A DNA stretch of 64,000 nt from NCBI RefSeq assembly GCF_011762095.1, contig NZ_JAASQO010000008.1, positions 124,001 to 188,000 on the forward strand, in the 5' to 3' direction. How positions within the stretch are numbered: position 1 is the first letter of the stretch; each line of letters starts with the position of its first letter. Position numbers and translations under genes: made by a program. Below are positions 10,364 to 19,343 of this stretch, one piece after another. Source of the DNA: Parvibaculum indicum (GTDB lineage: Bacteria; Pseudomonadota; Alphaproteobacteria; Parvibaculales; Parvibaculaceae). The notes beneath the pieces are model-generated. The model did not search any database and had not been told where the DNA came from. It worked only from the letters and a program-made list of their open reading frames with translations.

Positions 10364-10840
10364 GTGAGCGCGACATTCGATATCGAACGGGCGGGCGCCG
10401 GAGACATTCCGGCGCTCGCTTCTGTTTGGAAAGATAGCTGGTACGAAAGCCATGCCGCGCTGAGCTTCGGCAAAGAGCCCGACCAGGCCTATTTCGAAAC
10501 CCGCGCTGCGAAACTGCTGCCGGATTGCCTGATCGCGCGCAGGAAGGGCGAAGCCATCGGCCTTGTGAGCTGGCGGGAGAACGAGCTTTATCAGCTCTTC
10601 ACATTATCAGCGGCTCACGGAACGGGGCTCGCGGCGGACCTCATGGCCCGGTCGGAACGGGCCATGCACGAGGCGGGGCACAGCCGGCTCTTCCTGCTTT
10701 GCCGTGTCGGGAACGACCGCGCGCGGGCATTCTACGAGAAACGGGGCTGGCACTTTGCGCAGCTTGCACCGTCGCCGGAAGGCTCCATCATAGGCTATCG
10801 CGAAGACGCGATGTGGCGGATGGAGAAGGATCTCGGCTGA
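10364..10840 (+). CDS. GNAT-family N-acetyltransferase
   Basis: A 158-residue GNAT acetyltransferase that would transfer acetyl from acetyl-CoA to an amine. The protein begins IERAGAGDIPALASVWKDSW, has the acetyl-CoA pyrophosphate-binding loop in a relaxed form (LSAAHGTGLAADLM) and the C-terminal signature CRVGNDRARAFYEKRGW. The start is a GTG 3 bp after the stop of the preceding acyl-CoA dehydrogenase, so the two are likely co-translated. The acceptor substrate is unknown. The gene ends directly against the convergent ABC transporter gene with no spacer. Confidence 0.86.
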   Translation: MSATFDIERAGAGDIPALASVWKDSWYESHAALSFGKEPDQAYFETRAAKLLPDCLIARRKGEAIGLVSWRENELYQLFTLSAAHGTGLAADLMARSERAMHEAGHSRLFLLCRVGNDRARAFYEKRGWHFAQLAPSPEGSIIGYREDAMWRMEKDLG

Positions 10841-12736
10841 CTAGCGCGGCGGCGCCGCGTCGCGGGGCCCGCCATAGGCCTGCGTGATGCGGTCGAAGAC
10901 AATGGCAAGCGCCACGATGGCGACGCCTGCGACAAGGCCGCGCCCGATATCGAGCCGCTGAATGCCGAGCAGCACTTCCTCGCCGAGCCCGCGCGCACCG
11001 ATCATGGAGGCGATCACCACCATGGAGAGCGCCATCATGGTGGTCTGGTTGACGCCCGCCATGATGTTGGGGAGCGCCAGCGGCAGCTTGATGTCGAAGA
11101 GACGTCGTTTCTCATCCGCGCCAAGATCGGCGGCGGCCTCCACAAGCCTTTCGTCGACGCTGCGCAGACCGAGATCGACCAGCCGGATCAATGGCGGCAT
11201 GGCATAGATGACGGTCGCAAAGACGGCGGGCACCTTGCCGAGCCCGAACAGCATCAACGCCGGGATGAGATAGACGAAACTCGGCATGGTCTGCATCGCG
11301 TCGAGCACCGGCCGCACGATGCGCCGTGCCATATCGTTCTGCGCGAGACCGATGCCGACCGGCACGCCGATCAGCACGGAAATGCCGACGGATATGACGA
11401 TGAGGGCGAGTGTCTGGATGGCGAGATCCCACAGCCCCAGAAACCCGATCAGCAGGAGCGTCGCGGAAAGCGCCACGGGCAGGACGATCCCGCGCGAGGC
11501 ATGCCAGGCCGCGCCTGCGACCAGCAGGATGAAAAGCCACCAGGGCAGGAGCCGGAACAATCCCTCCAGCGCTACGATCAGAGACAGCATGACGTTGCTG
11601 GCCGCCTGGAATGCGTCGCCATATTCGGCGACGAAATGCTTCATCGCCTCGTTGACCCAATCCTCGATCGGGCGCTGGAAGGTGACCGGAAAGACCTTTG
11701 TCCGGACGACCCGCTCGCCAGTGATGCGCGCCGCGATATCGGGGGGCACCCATGTCTGCCAGATATCCGGATGCGTCTTGATGAAGTGCTCCGCGGCGCC
11801 CTTCGCACCCGCGTCCTTATGCGTCCGCATATAGGCCAGCGCCTCGCTGACCATCCGGTTGTTCGTCTGGTATTCGCGCAGGAAGGAAACGATCTGCGGT
11901 GCCTCCTGCGCGAATTTCGTATTGGCGCCGACATAAACCTTCACGACAGGGTAGGCGACGGGCGGGTTGTTCGAAGGATCGTCGTTGAAGGCATCCCACG
12001 CCGCCTTGCTGTAGGGCGGTTCTTCCAGCTTGACGAGATCGTATTTGCCGAGGATCCAGGTCGGTCCCCAGTAATAGGCGAGGATCGGTTTGCCGCGTTC
12101 ATAGGCCGATGCGATGGCCGCAGCCAGAGCTGCGCCGGTGCCGGGCCGGAAATTCGTGTAGTAGCGGGTGAGCCCGTAGCCTCTGAGCTTCCTGGTGTTC
12201 ACCACTTCGCAGGTCCAGCCCAGAATGCAATTATAGAAGCGGCCCTTGCCCGGCTCCTCCGGATCGCGGAAGAGCCTAGTATATCGTTTGAGATCGGAAA
12301 CGGAGCGCAGGTCCGGCGCCATGGGCTCGATGCCGCGTTTCGGATCCCCCTCGATCACATAGCGCGGCACGTACCAGCCCTGTACGGCGTCGGGGAAATT
12401 AACGCCGAGCGATACGACTTTTCCCGCCTCGTGCGCGTCGTCCCAGGGCTTGGTGACGTTGTCGCGCCAGACTTCCATCAGCACGTCGATATCGCCATTG
12501 GCAAGTCCGGTCACAAGCGGCAGCGACGAGCCCGGCAGCACATCCGTCTTGCAGCCATATCCGCGCTCCAGAACGATGCGCGCCACTTCGGTATGGAAGG
12601 CGTTGGAATCCCAGTCGAGCCCGCCGAACATCACAGGCCGTTTGAGCTCGCAGGCCGCAGCATGCGAGGGGCCTGCGAAAAGAGCTGCGGTGGCGATCAG
12701 CAGGATCGCGAGCAGTCGAATGTGTCGAAAAGACAT
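10841..12736 (-). CDS. Fused substrate-binding protein/permease of a glycine betaine/proline-type ABC transporter
   Basis: A 631-residue fusion. Residues 1-26 form a signal peptide (LLAILLIATAALFAGPSHA). Residues about 28-330 are an OpuAC/ProX-type binding domain (MFGGLDWDSNAFHTEVARIV; GDIDVLMEVW; YYWGPTWILGKYDLV). Residues about 380-620 form an OpuAB/ProW-type permease with several helices and the EAA-type loop EAAADLGADEKRRLFDIKLP. The known OpuA fusions usually put the permease first; here the binding domain is first, so the protein has to be exported and then inserted. No ATPase (ProV/OpuAA) gene is adjacent on either side, so the energising subunit must be encoded elsewhere. The ATG at 12736 is chosen at the signal peptide; no good Shine-Dalgarno is seen. 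Confidence 0.88.
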   Translation of the reverse strand: MSFRHIRLLAILLIATAALFAGPSHAAACELKRPVMFGGLDWDSNAFHTEVARIVLERGYGCKTDVLPGSSLPLVTGLANGDIDVLMEVWRDNVTKPWDDAHEAGKVVSLGVNFPDAVQGWYVPRYVIEGDPKRGIEPMAPDLRSVSDLKRYTRLFRDPEEPGKGRFYNCILGWTCEVVNTRKLRGYGLTRYYTNFRPGTGAALAAAIASAYERGKPILAYYWGPTWILGKYDLVKLEEPPYSKAAWDAFNDDPSNNPPVAYPVVKVYVGANTKFAQEAPQIVSFLREYQTNNRMVSEALAYMRTHKDAGAKGAAEHFIKTHPDIWQTWVPPDIAARITGERVVRTKVFPVTFQRPIEDWVNEAMKHFVAEYGDAFQAASNVMLSLIVALEGLFRLLPWWLFILLVAGAAWHASRGIVLPVALSATLLLIGFLGLWDLAIQTLALIVISVGISVLIGVPVGIGLAQNDMARRIVRPVLDAMQTMPSFVYLIPALMLFGLGKVPAVFATVIYAMPPLIRLVDLGLRSVDERLVEAAADLGADEKRRLFDIKLPLALPNIMAGVNQTTMMALSMVVIASMIGARGLGEEVLLGIQRLDIGRGLVAGVAIVALAIVFDRITQAYGGPRDAAPPR

Positions 12737-12986
12737 GGCTGCACTATAGGGAGGGGTGGCTGATTGGCAAACCGGTGCTTGCCACGAGACGTATCGCCGC
12801 TTTAAGGTGTGCCGTCCTTTCGGGAGTATGACCGATGCGTAGTGCATCCAGCATTCGGATAATCCGTCCAGCCGCTCGATAAGAGCGCTCCGGTCACGAT
12901 TCGGTTCGTGTTTCGGGGTGTCGCGGTCCGCCTGTTCGGTGGATGTTGCTCCCTCCGCATGTCGCGGAACAAGTGATTCTCATAAA

Positions 12987-14216
12987 ATGACTGCTCAATC
13001 CCGTCCGGCGCCGGTCATCGGCGTCCTGTTTCCTCTGTCGGTCGTGCTCTTCGAGTTCGCGACCTTCATATCGAACGACATGATCATGCCCGGCATGCCC
13101 GCCGTGGCACACGACCTCGGTGCGCAATCCGTAGGCGTGATCTCGCTCGCCCTGTCGGCGGCGCTGATGGGCAATATCGGCACGCAATGGCTGTTGGGCC
13201 CGCTGTCGGATGCATTGGGGCGTCGTCCCGTGCTTCTCGCCGGCGTGGCGATCTTCCTATTCTCCTGTATCGCAGGCATGGCCGTCCAGAGCATGTGGCA
13301 ATTCATTCTGTTGCGCGCGGTGCAGGGCGCAGGCGGCGCCTTCATCATGGCGGTCGGCTATCCCGCCATCCAGGAAGCCTTCGAGGAAAAGCGCGCCGTG
13401 CGCACCATCTCGCTGATGGCGAATGTGTCGCTTCTTGCACCCATTGTCGGTCCGGTGGCGGGCGCGCTCGTCGTCACGGTCTTTTCCTGGCGGGTCATCT
13501 TTCTCCTCATCGCCCTGGTAACGCTCGTCGCCTTTATAGGGCTCTGGAAGAGCATGCCGAAATCGCGGCAGCGCACATTGAGCTTCCGCTTCCATATCGT
13601 CCGTACACTGCGCGGCTACCGGCGATGCCTGATGAACCGGGAATTGCTGTCCGGCTCGTTTGCCCTCGGTTTCATCTTCGCCATGTTGATGATCTGGATC
13701 GCGCTGAGCCCCATCGGTCTGATCGAACGGCAGGGCCTGACGCCGCTTGTCTATGCGCTGTGGCAGCTACCCGTTTTCGCGGGTCTGGTCGGCGGCAATC
13801 TGCTGCTCTCCCAGATTGTCTATCGCGTCGAGATCGAGCGGCTGATCGCGGTGTCCATCTCTTGCATCGCCGCGGGCGCGGCGTTGGCCGTGGGGCTGAC
13901 CTGGGGGAACGAGGATTTTCGCTGGCTTATCCCCGGCGTCACGCTGAGTTCCTTCGGCATGGGGATTGGTTTCGGCGGGCTCATGCGCCGCACGCTTTTT
14001 GCCATGCCGGGATCGAACAAGGGCGCGGTCGCCGCCTTCATCAACACGGTCTTCATGTTTGTCGGCATCGCGCTGGTGGAGGGCTGCAAACACTTCTATC
14101 TCGCCTATGGCATGGAAGCGATCGCGGCCGCGCTCGGATTTTGCGCGACAGGCGCGCTGGCCTCGCTTGCCATAAGGCGGGGCGCGCGGGCCGGTCTGGC
14201 CGTTGGCGTGGACTGA
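12987..14216 (+). CDS. mdfA: MdfA-like multidrug MFS transporter
   Basis: A 409-residue 12-helix major facilitator, nearly the same length as E. coli MdfA. The first helix reads FPLSVVLFEFATFISNDM, matching the MdfA helix that carries membrane-embedded acidic residues (Glu and Asp both kept here). Motif A is seen as GPLSDALGRRPVLLAG, and AVGYPAIQEAFEEKRAVRTI followed by SLMANVSLLAPIVGP is also MdfA-like. It probably exports cationic and neutral lipophilic drugs by proton antiport. The ATG at 12987 aligns with the family; a GTG 69 bp earlier is in frame but adds a non-membrane tail. No clear ribosome binding site is visible. A shared terminator follows. Confidence 0.88.
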   Translation: MTAQSRPAPVIGVLFPLSVVLFEFATFISNDMIMPGMPAVAHDLGAQSVGVISLALSAALMGNIGTQWLLGPLSDALGRRPVLLAGVAIFLFSCIAGMAVQSMWQFILLRAVQGAGGAFIMAVGYPAIQEAFEEKRAVRTISLMANVSLLAPIVGPVAGALVVTVFSWRVIFLLIALVTLVAFIGLWKSMPKSRQRTLSFRFHIVRTLRGYRRCLMNRELLSGSFALGFIFAMLMIWIALSPIGLIERQGLTPLVYALWQLPVFAGLVGGNLLLSQIVYRVEIERLIAVSISCIAAGAALAVGLTWGNEDFRWLIPGVTLSSFGMGIGFGGLMRRTLFAMPGSNKGAVAAFINTVFMFVGIALVEGCKHFYLAYGMEAIAAALGFCATGALASLAIRRGARAGLAVGVD

Positions 14217-14224
14217 AACGAGAA

Positions 14225-14249
14225 ACCCCCGGCCGCGAAGGCCGGGGGT
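14225..14249. terminator. Bidirectional terminator between mdfA-like gene and SDR gene
   Basis: ACCCCCGGCC (14225-14234) and GGCCGGGGGT (14240-14249) form a perfect 10-bp stem with a 5-nt loop between convergent genes. On the minus strand it is followed by TTTCTCGTTTC, on the plus strand by CTGTCTTG, so it serves the minus-strand SDR gene best and may also stop the MFS transcript. Confidence 0.85.
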
Positions 14250-14272
14250 CTGTCTTGCGACCGAAAGAGAAA

Positions 14273-15175
14273 TCAGCCTTCGGTGGCGAGCTTCAGCACC
14301 TTGCCGGTCTGCTCGCCGCCCATGAAGTACGGCTGGGCGCCCTTCATGTCGGTGATCTTTTCCCAGTTCTCGAGAACCTTCTCGGCGGTGAGGCCTTCGC
14401 GGCCCAGGAACACACCTTCCGATTCCATGATCTGCGCGGCGGAGAAGACACCGGCGCCCGCCAGCAGGATCGTGCCCGTCGGCGCATCTTCCGACACCAG
14501 CACCATCACGCCCGGCGACACGCTGTCCGGCGTGAACATCTCCTCGGCTTCCGGCGGGAAGAGGTCGGAGGTCATGCGCGTGAAGGCGACCGGCGCCAGC
14601 GCGTTGCAGCGGATGTTGTCCTTCTGGCCTTCCAGCTTCAGCGTATTGATGAAGCCGACGACGCCGAGCTTGGCCGCGCCGTAATTGGTCTGGCCGAAAT
14701 TGCCGTAAAGGCCGGAAGTGGAGGTCGTGACCATGATACGGCCATAACCCTGTTCCTTCATGATCGGCCAGACGGCCTTGGTCGGCTTCACGGTGCCCAT
14801 CAGGTGCACGTCGACCACGAGCTGGAAGTCGCCGATTTCCATCTTGGTGAAGCTCTTGTCGCGCAGGATGCCGGCATTGTTGACCAGGATGTCGATGCGG
14901 CCGAATGCGTCGACGGTCTGCTTGACCATGTTGGCGACGCCTTCATCGTCCGTCACGGAGGACCCGTTGGCGATGGCTTCGCCGCCGGCCGCCTTGATTT
15001 CCTCGACGACCTTGTTGGCCGCGTCCGACGAGCCGCCGGCGCCCGTGCGGTCGCCGCCCAGATCGTTCACGACAACCTTGGCCCCGCGACGGGCAAGTTC
15101 CAGCGCGTGAGAACGGCCCAGGCCGCCGCCGGCGCCGGTGACAATGGCAACCTTGCCATCAAAACGAATGCTCAT
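14273..15175 (-). CDS. SDR-family (3R)-hydroxyacyl-CoA dehydrogenase-like oxidoreductase
   Basis: A 300-residue short-chain dehydrogenase with an N-terminal Rossmann fold. The NAD-binding motif is VTGAGGGLGRSHALELARRG, followed by VVNDLGGDRTG as in the dehydrogenase domain of peroxisomal multifunctional enzyme type 2 (MFE-2/HSD17B4). NNAGILRD and the catalytic Tyr-Lys in TNYGAAKLG are present, and the C-terminal extension (FSAAQIMESEGVFLGR) is the one found in MFE-2-type enzymes. It probably oxidises (3R)-hydroxyacyl-CoA in the CoA-ester pathway encoded around it. The ATG at 15175 follows AGGGAGACTCAACCG; the longer frame to 15274 is rejected. Confidence 0.9.
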   Translation of the reverse strand: MSIRFDGKVAIVTGAGGGLGRSHALELARRGAKVVVNDLGGDRTGAGGSSDAANKVVEEIKAAGGEAIANGSSVTDDEGVANMVKQTVDAFGRIDILVNNAGILRDKSFTKMEIGDFQLVVDVHLMGTVKPTKAVWPIMKEQGYGRIMVTTSTSGLYGNFGQTNYGAAKLGVVGFINTLKLEGQKDNIRCNALAPVAFTRMTSDLFPPEAEEMFTPDSVSPGVMVLVSEDAPTGTILLAGAGVFSAAQIMESEGVFLGREGLTAEKVLENWEKITDMKGAQPYFMGGEQTGKVLKLATEG

Positions 15176-15349
15176 CGGTTGAGTCTCCCTGTGAAGGTCC
15201 CTGTGAGGTGATTGAAAGCGGCTTTTTGGGCTCACCGCTCCCGAATTTGACCGCTTTTGTGCACAATGCGGCAAAGACGGTCAAGCGAGGGCCGAAGGCA
15301 AGGGCGGACCGGGGAGCGATCCCGCCGATTCGTGTGAAAGAGGGGCCGG

Positions 15350-16609
15350 ATGTCGTTGGGGATTTTGCAGAGCGTCCTGGGTCTGGGCGCAATCGTTGGG
15401 TTTGCCTGGCTGGTCAGCGAGAACAGGCGGGCCTTCCCGCTGGGGACCGTGCTGATCGGCATTGCGATCCAGCTCGGGCTGGCACTGCTGCTTCTCAAGG
15501 TGCCGCTGGCCCGGCAGGGCATATTGGCGCTCAATGGCGTGGTGACGGCCCTTACGGATGCCACGACTGCGGGCACGAGCTTCGTTTTCGGCTATGTGGG
15601 CGGCGGAAAACCGCCCTTTGAGGTAACCGACCCGGCCAATGCCTATTCGCTGGCCTTTCAGGCCCTGCCGCTGGTGCTGGTCATTTCGGCCATCTCGGCG
15701 CTCCTCTGGTACTGGCGAGTGCTGGACTGGGTGACGAAAGGGTTCTCCATCCTGCTGCAGAAATCCATGCGCCTCGGCGGCGCGGTGGGGCTGGCCACCG
15801 CCGCCAACACCTTTCTCGGCATGGTGGAAGCGCCGCTTCTCATCCGGCCCTATCTGCAGAAACTCTCCCGTGCGGAACTCTTCATGGTGATGACGGTAGG
15901 GCTCTCCACCGTCGCGGGCACCGTTCTCGTACTCTATGCGAGCTTCCTGCAGAACACCGTGCCCGGTGCGCTGGGGCATATTCTGGTCGCCTCGCTCGTC
16001 TCATTGCCCGCCGCCATCCTGATCGCCCGGGTCATGCTACCCGAGGAGCATGGCGAGGTGCCGACCGCCGTCGGCGACGATGTGCCTTATCTTGAATATG
16101 AGAGCAGCATGGACGCCGTAACCCAGGGCACGATGGAAGGGTTGAAGCTGTTCCTCAACATCATGGCCATGCTGGTCGTCATGGTGGCGTTGGTGGCGCT
16201 GGCGAACATCCTGCTGGGTCTGCTGCCCGATATGGCGGGCACGCCGCTCACGGCGCAGCGCATCATGGGCTGGATATTTTCGCCGCTCGTCTGGTTGATG
16301 GGCGTGCCGGCGAGCGAGATGCAGATGGCGGGGCAGCTCATGGGCGAGAAGACGATCCTGAACGAATTCATCGCCTATGTGCATCTGGGCAATCTGGCGC
16401 CCGGCACCTTGTCCGAACGCTCCAGCCTCATCATGGTCTATGCCATGTGCGGCTTCGCCAATTTCGGGTCGGTGGGAATCATGATCGGCGGCATGACTGC
16501 TATGGCGCCGGAACGGCGCGCGGAGATCGTTTCGCTGGCCCTGAGGGCCCTTGTCTCGGGAACGCTCGCCACTTCCATGACGGGAGCCATTATCGGCCTC
16601 GTCATCTGA
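15350..16609 (+). CDS. Concentrative (NupC/CNT) nucleoside transporter
   Basis: A 419-residue inner membrane protein of the concentrative nucleoside transporter family, which imports nucleosides with Na+ or H+. About eight to ten hydrophobic helices are visible. Family signatures include AGTSFVFGYVGGG, AANTFLGMVEAPLLIRPYL, and near the C-terminus YAMCGFANFGSVGIMIGG. The N-terminal three helices typical of bacterial NupC are present (LGLGAIVGFAWLVSENRRAF). GAAAGAGGGGCC precedes the ATG. No nucleoside catabolic genes are nearby. Confidence 0.9.
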   Translation: MSLGILQSVLGLGAIVGFAWLVSENRRAFPLGTVLIGIAIQLGLALLLLKVPLARQGILALNGVVTALTDATTAGTSFVFGYVGGGKPPFEVTDPANAYSLAFQALPLVLVISAISALLWYWRVLDWVTKGFSILLQKSMRLGGAVGLATAANTFLGMVEAPLLIRPYLQKLSRAELFMVMTVGLSTVAGTVLVLYASFLQNTVPGALGHILVASLVSLPAAILIARVMLPEEHGEVPTAVGDDVPYLEYESSMDAVTQGTMEGLKLFLNIMAMLVVMVALVALANILLGLLPDMAGTPLTAQRIMGWIFSPLVWLMGVPASEMQMAGQLMGEKTILNEFIAYVHLGNLAPGTLSERSSLIMVYAMCGFANFGSVGIMIGGMTAMAPERRAEIVSLALRALVSGTLATSMTGAIIGLVI

Positions 16610-16825
16610 GGGGGCACAAAGGACGGCGCCCACGGGGTACGGAATGGACGCCGCCCTGAGTGCTCCTGCCGGTTGCGAGCGCTTTCCGGCTGGAACCCTG
16701 ACCCTGGGCCACTGCTGGGGGGCTGTGGCCCGTTGGATGTAGACACCTTAGGATTCGCCACCTGAACGCAAGCTGAACCGGATGGAGAGCCGGCGTTCAG
16801 CTTTCGCGGTTGCAGCCCGCCGCCA

Positions 16826-16850
16826 GATTAGTAATAATTTTTTACTAATC
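16826..16850. promoter_or_regulatory. AT-rich inverted repeat upstream of GPH transporter (possible operator)
   Basis: GATTAGTAA (16826-16834) and TTACTAATC (16842-16850) form a perfect 9-bp inverted repeat with a 7-nt all-A/T spacer, 33 bp before the GPH transporter start. It stands out from its GC-rich surroundings. It could be an operator overlapping the promoter; the regulator is unknown. Confidence 0.55.
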
Positions 16851-16883
16851 CGCTTGGGAGAGCGGGAGGGAGAGGGAGGAGAG

Positions 16884-18278
16884 ATGACGCCGGAAGAGGA
16901 GGGTGCCGGGCCGAGCAGGGGCCGGCTGATCGCCTATGGGCAGATCGTCATTCCGCTGGCCGTGATCGGCCTGCCGGTCGCGATCTACATTCCGCCTTTC
17001 TACTCGGAGACGCTGGGCGTCGATCTCGCCACGGTGGGCTTCATTCTCATGCTGGCGCGGTTGAGCGACGTGGTGACCGACCCGCTGATCGGCCGTCTCT
17101 CGGACAGGACGCGCACACGCTGGGGGCGCCGCCGTCCATGGATCCTCGCCGGGGTGCCGGTCATGATGGTCTCGGCGGTCATGCTGTTTGCGCCGCCCGG
17201 CGCGGTGTCGGCCGGCTATCTGCTTCTGTGGATCTGTGCGATCTATCTGGGCTTTACCCTCATCACCATCCCCTATGGCGCATGGGGCGCGGAACTGGCG
17301 ACGGAGTATCACGCACGCAACCGGATCACGGGAAGCCGCGAAATCTTCCTGCTGGCGGGGCTGCTGATCGCCGTCATGCTGCCCATTGCGGGGGCCTACC
17401 TGGCCGGGGAGGAGGGAAGTTCGTCCTCCCGGGCGGCGATGGCGCCGCTCGCCTGGTTTACCGTGCTGCTCCTGCCGGTCTGCACCTTCGTGCTTTTCCG
17501 CCATGTGCCGGAGCCGCGCCCGCACGAACTTCGCCATGTGCCTTTCATCGACGGGGTGCGCAAGGCGCTGAAAAACGGTCCCTTCCGCCTGATCCTGATC
17601 ACCTCAAGCCTCGGCGCGTTGGCCGGCTCCATCAATGCGAGCGTCGCAATCCTGTTCTATGCGCATCTGGCCGATATCGGGCGGGCGGGCCTTTTGCTGA
17701 TCCTCGCGCTGTTTGCCGCGGGCGTCGTCGGCTCGCCTTTCTGGGTGGCGCTGGGCGGAAAGATCGGCAAGCACATGGCCATCGTCGCGGCCGGATCGAT
17801 TTCCATGGCGGCCTTCGCCTGTGTGCCCGTCGTCATCTACTGGGTGAAGCCGAATGCGCCGGAACTGGTTTTCTGGTGCCTTCTGGTCATCACGCTCCTG
17901 CAGGGGCTGACCATCGGCGCGGCGCCTATTCTGGGGCAGTCGATCATGGCGGATGTGGTGGACCTCGATACGCTGCGCAATGGCGAGCAACGCACGGCCT
18001 TTCTCTTCGCTTTCATGTCGATGGTGCGGAAAGTGTTCGAGGCGATGGGCGCCGGTATCGCCTTGCCGGTGATTGCATGGATGGGCTTCAATCCGCAATC
18101 CGACCAGAACGCGCCGACGGCGCTCTTCGCGCTGCTGGCCATGTATTGTCTCGTGCCGCTTGTGCTCTGGCTGGCGTCGATCCTCGTGATCTCGCGCTAC
18201 CCGATCACGCGGGAGAGACAGGCAAGGCTGCGCCGCGCGCTCGACAGGAAACTGAAAAGGCAGGCCGCGAAAGGCTAG
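16884..18278 (+). CDS. GPH-family (MelB-like) MFS sugar:cation symporter
   Basis: A 464-residue 12-helix transporter of the glycoside-pentoside-hexuronide:cation symporter family. The hallmark first-loop sequence is RLSDVVTDPLIGRLSDRTRT then RWGRRRPWIL, as in MelB. Further matches are ITIPYGAWGAELATEYHARN and GQSIMADVVDLDTLRNGEQR near the C-terminus. Family members import sugars or, in many proteobacteria, unidentified organic acids; the substrate cannot be told. GGGAGGAGAG immediately precedes the ATG at 16884, which decides against the longer frame from 16782. The gene overlaps the convergent flavin-dependent oxidoreductase gene by 4 bp. Confidence 0.9.
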   Translation: MTPEEEGAGPSRGRLIAYGQIVIPLAVIGLPVAIYIPPFYSETLGVDLATVGFILMLARLSDVVTDPLIGRLSDRTRTRWGRRRPWILAGVPVMMVSAVMLFAPPGAVSAGYLLLWICAIYLGFTLITIPYGAWGAELATEYHARNRITGSREIFLLAGLLIAVMLPIAGAYLAGEEGSSSSRAAMAPLAWFTVLLLPVCTFVLFRHVPEPRPHELRHVPFIDGVRKALKNGPFRLILITSSLGALAGSINASVAILFYAHLADIGRAGLLLILALFAAGVVGSPFWVALGGKIGKHMAIVAAGSISMAAFACVPVVIYWVKPNAPELVFWCLLVITLLQGLTIGAAPILGQSIMADVVDLDTLRNGEQRTAFLFAFMSMVRKVFEAMGAGIALPVIAWMGFNPQSDQNAPTALFALLAMYCLVPLVLWLASILVISRYPITRERQARLRRALDRKLKRQAAKG

Positions 18279-19315
18279 ACCGCGTCCTGCAGCGCAAAGG
18301 CTTCCGACAGCAGTTCATAGGACCGCAGCCGGTCCTTCTGGTCGTAGGTGATGGTGAGGATCACGAAATCGTCCACACCATATTCCTCGCCCATCTGCAG
18401 AAGCTTCGCGCGGACCTGTTCCGGCGAGCCGGTAATCCCGCGCTGCTTGATGCCTTCCAGCATCAGCTTGTCGTCTTCCGTATACGGATAGGAAAGCGCT
18501 TCCTCGACGGAGGGAAAGGTGCCCGCCCGGTTCTGCAGCAGATGCATCACCCAGAGGTTGCGCGAAGAGGCGATGCGCCGGGCCTCTTCCTCCGTATCGG
18601 CTACGGTGACGGAGACGCCGATGGAGGCTTCCGGAGACGAAAGGTGACGGGAGGGGCGGAACGCTTTGCGGTATAGGTCGATCGGTCCCGTGCCCGCATC
18701 CTGATTGATGAAATGGGCGAAACTGTAGGCCATGCCGAACTGGGCGGCGATGGCTGCGCCGTCGCCGCCGGAGCCGAGCATCCAGAGTTTCGGCATGCCG
18801 GGACCGCGCGGGGAGGCATGAATGCCGAGATAGGGATGCTCGGAGGGAAAGCCGCCATTCTCGCCGGCCAGCCCGTTGGAATCTTCCAGAAACTGGATCA
18901 GCAGCTCCACCTGCTGCGGAAAGACGCTGATGTCATAGGCCTGCGGGCCCGGCTGCAGGGCGCGCGTGGTGCGCATGTCCCCGCCCGGTGCGCGCCCCAT
19001 GCCGAGATCGATGCGCCCCGGATAAAGCGTTTCCAGCAGGCGGAAACATTCCGCCACTTTCAGCGGGCTGTAATGCGGCAGCATCACGCCGGCGGACCCG
19101 ACGCGAATGCGGGAGGTTTCGGCCGCGATGCGCGCGATCAGCACTTCCGGCGCGGAGCCCGCGAAGGATTTCGTATTGTGGTGTTCGGCCATCCAGTAGC
19201 GGGCATAGCCGAGTCGATCGGCGTGTTTCGCCAGCTCGATCGTATTGGCGAGCGCTTCCGCCGCGTCGCCGCCCTTGCGGATCGGGGATTGATCGAGAAC
19301 GCTCAGACTGACCAT
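18275..19315 (-). CDS. LLM-class flavin-dependent oxidoreductase (luciferase-like)
   Basis: A 346-residue TIM-barrel FMN-dependent monooxygenase-like enzyme of the bacterial luciferase superfamily, subgroup with the LSVLDQSPIRKG start. Further signatures are YARYWMAEHHNTKSFAGSAP, GSAGVMLPHYSPLKVAECFR and GRIDLGMGRAPGGD. Members use reduced flavin supplied by another protein; the substrate is not predictable. The ATG at 19315 follows GGTGGAGGAAAC. It precedes nothing on its own strand for long: the hotdog thioesterase gene lies 28 bp upstream and is probably in the same transcript. Confidence 0.9.
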   Translation of the reverse strand: MVSLSVLDQSPIRKGGDAAEALANTIELAKHADRLGYARYWMAEHHNTKSFAGSAPEVLIARIAAETSRIRVGSAGVMLPHYSPLKVAECFRLLETLYPGRIDLGMGRAPGGDMRTTRALQPGPQAYDISVFPQQVELLIQFLEDSNGLAGENGGFPSEHPYLGIHASPRGPGMPKLWMLGSGGDGAAIAAQFGMAYSFAHFINQDAGTGPIDLYRKAFRPSRHLSSPEASIGVSVTVADTEEEARRIASSRNLWVMHLLQNRAGTFPSVEEALSYPYTEDDKLMLEGIKQRGITGSPEQVRAKLLQMGEEYGVDDFVILTITYDQKDRLRSYELLSEAFALQDAV

Positions 19316-19343
19316 GTTTCCTCCACCGGGTCGTGACCACCCC

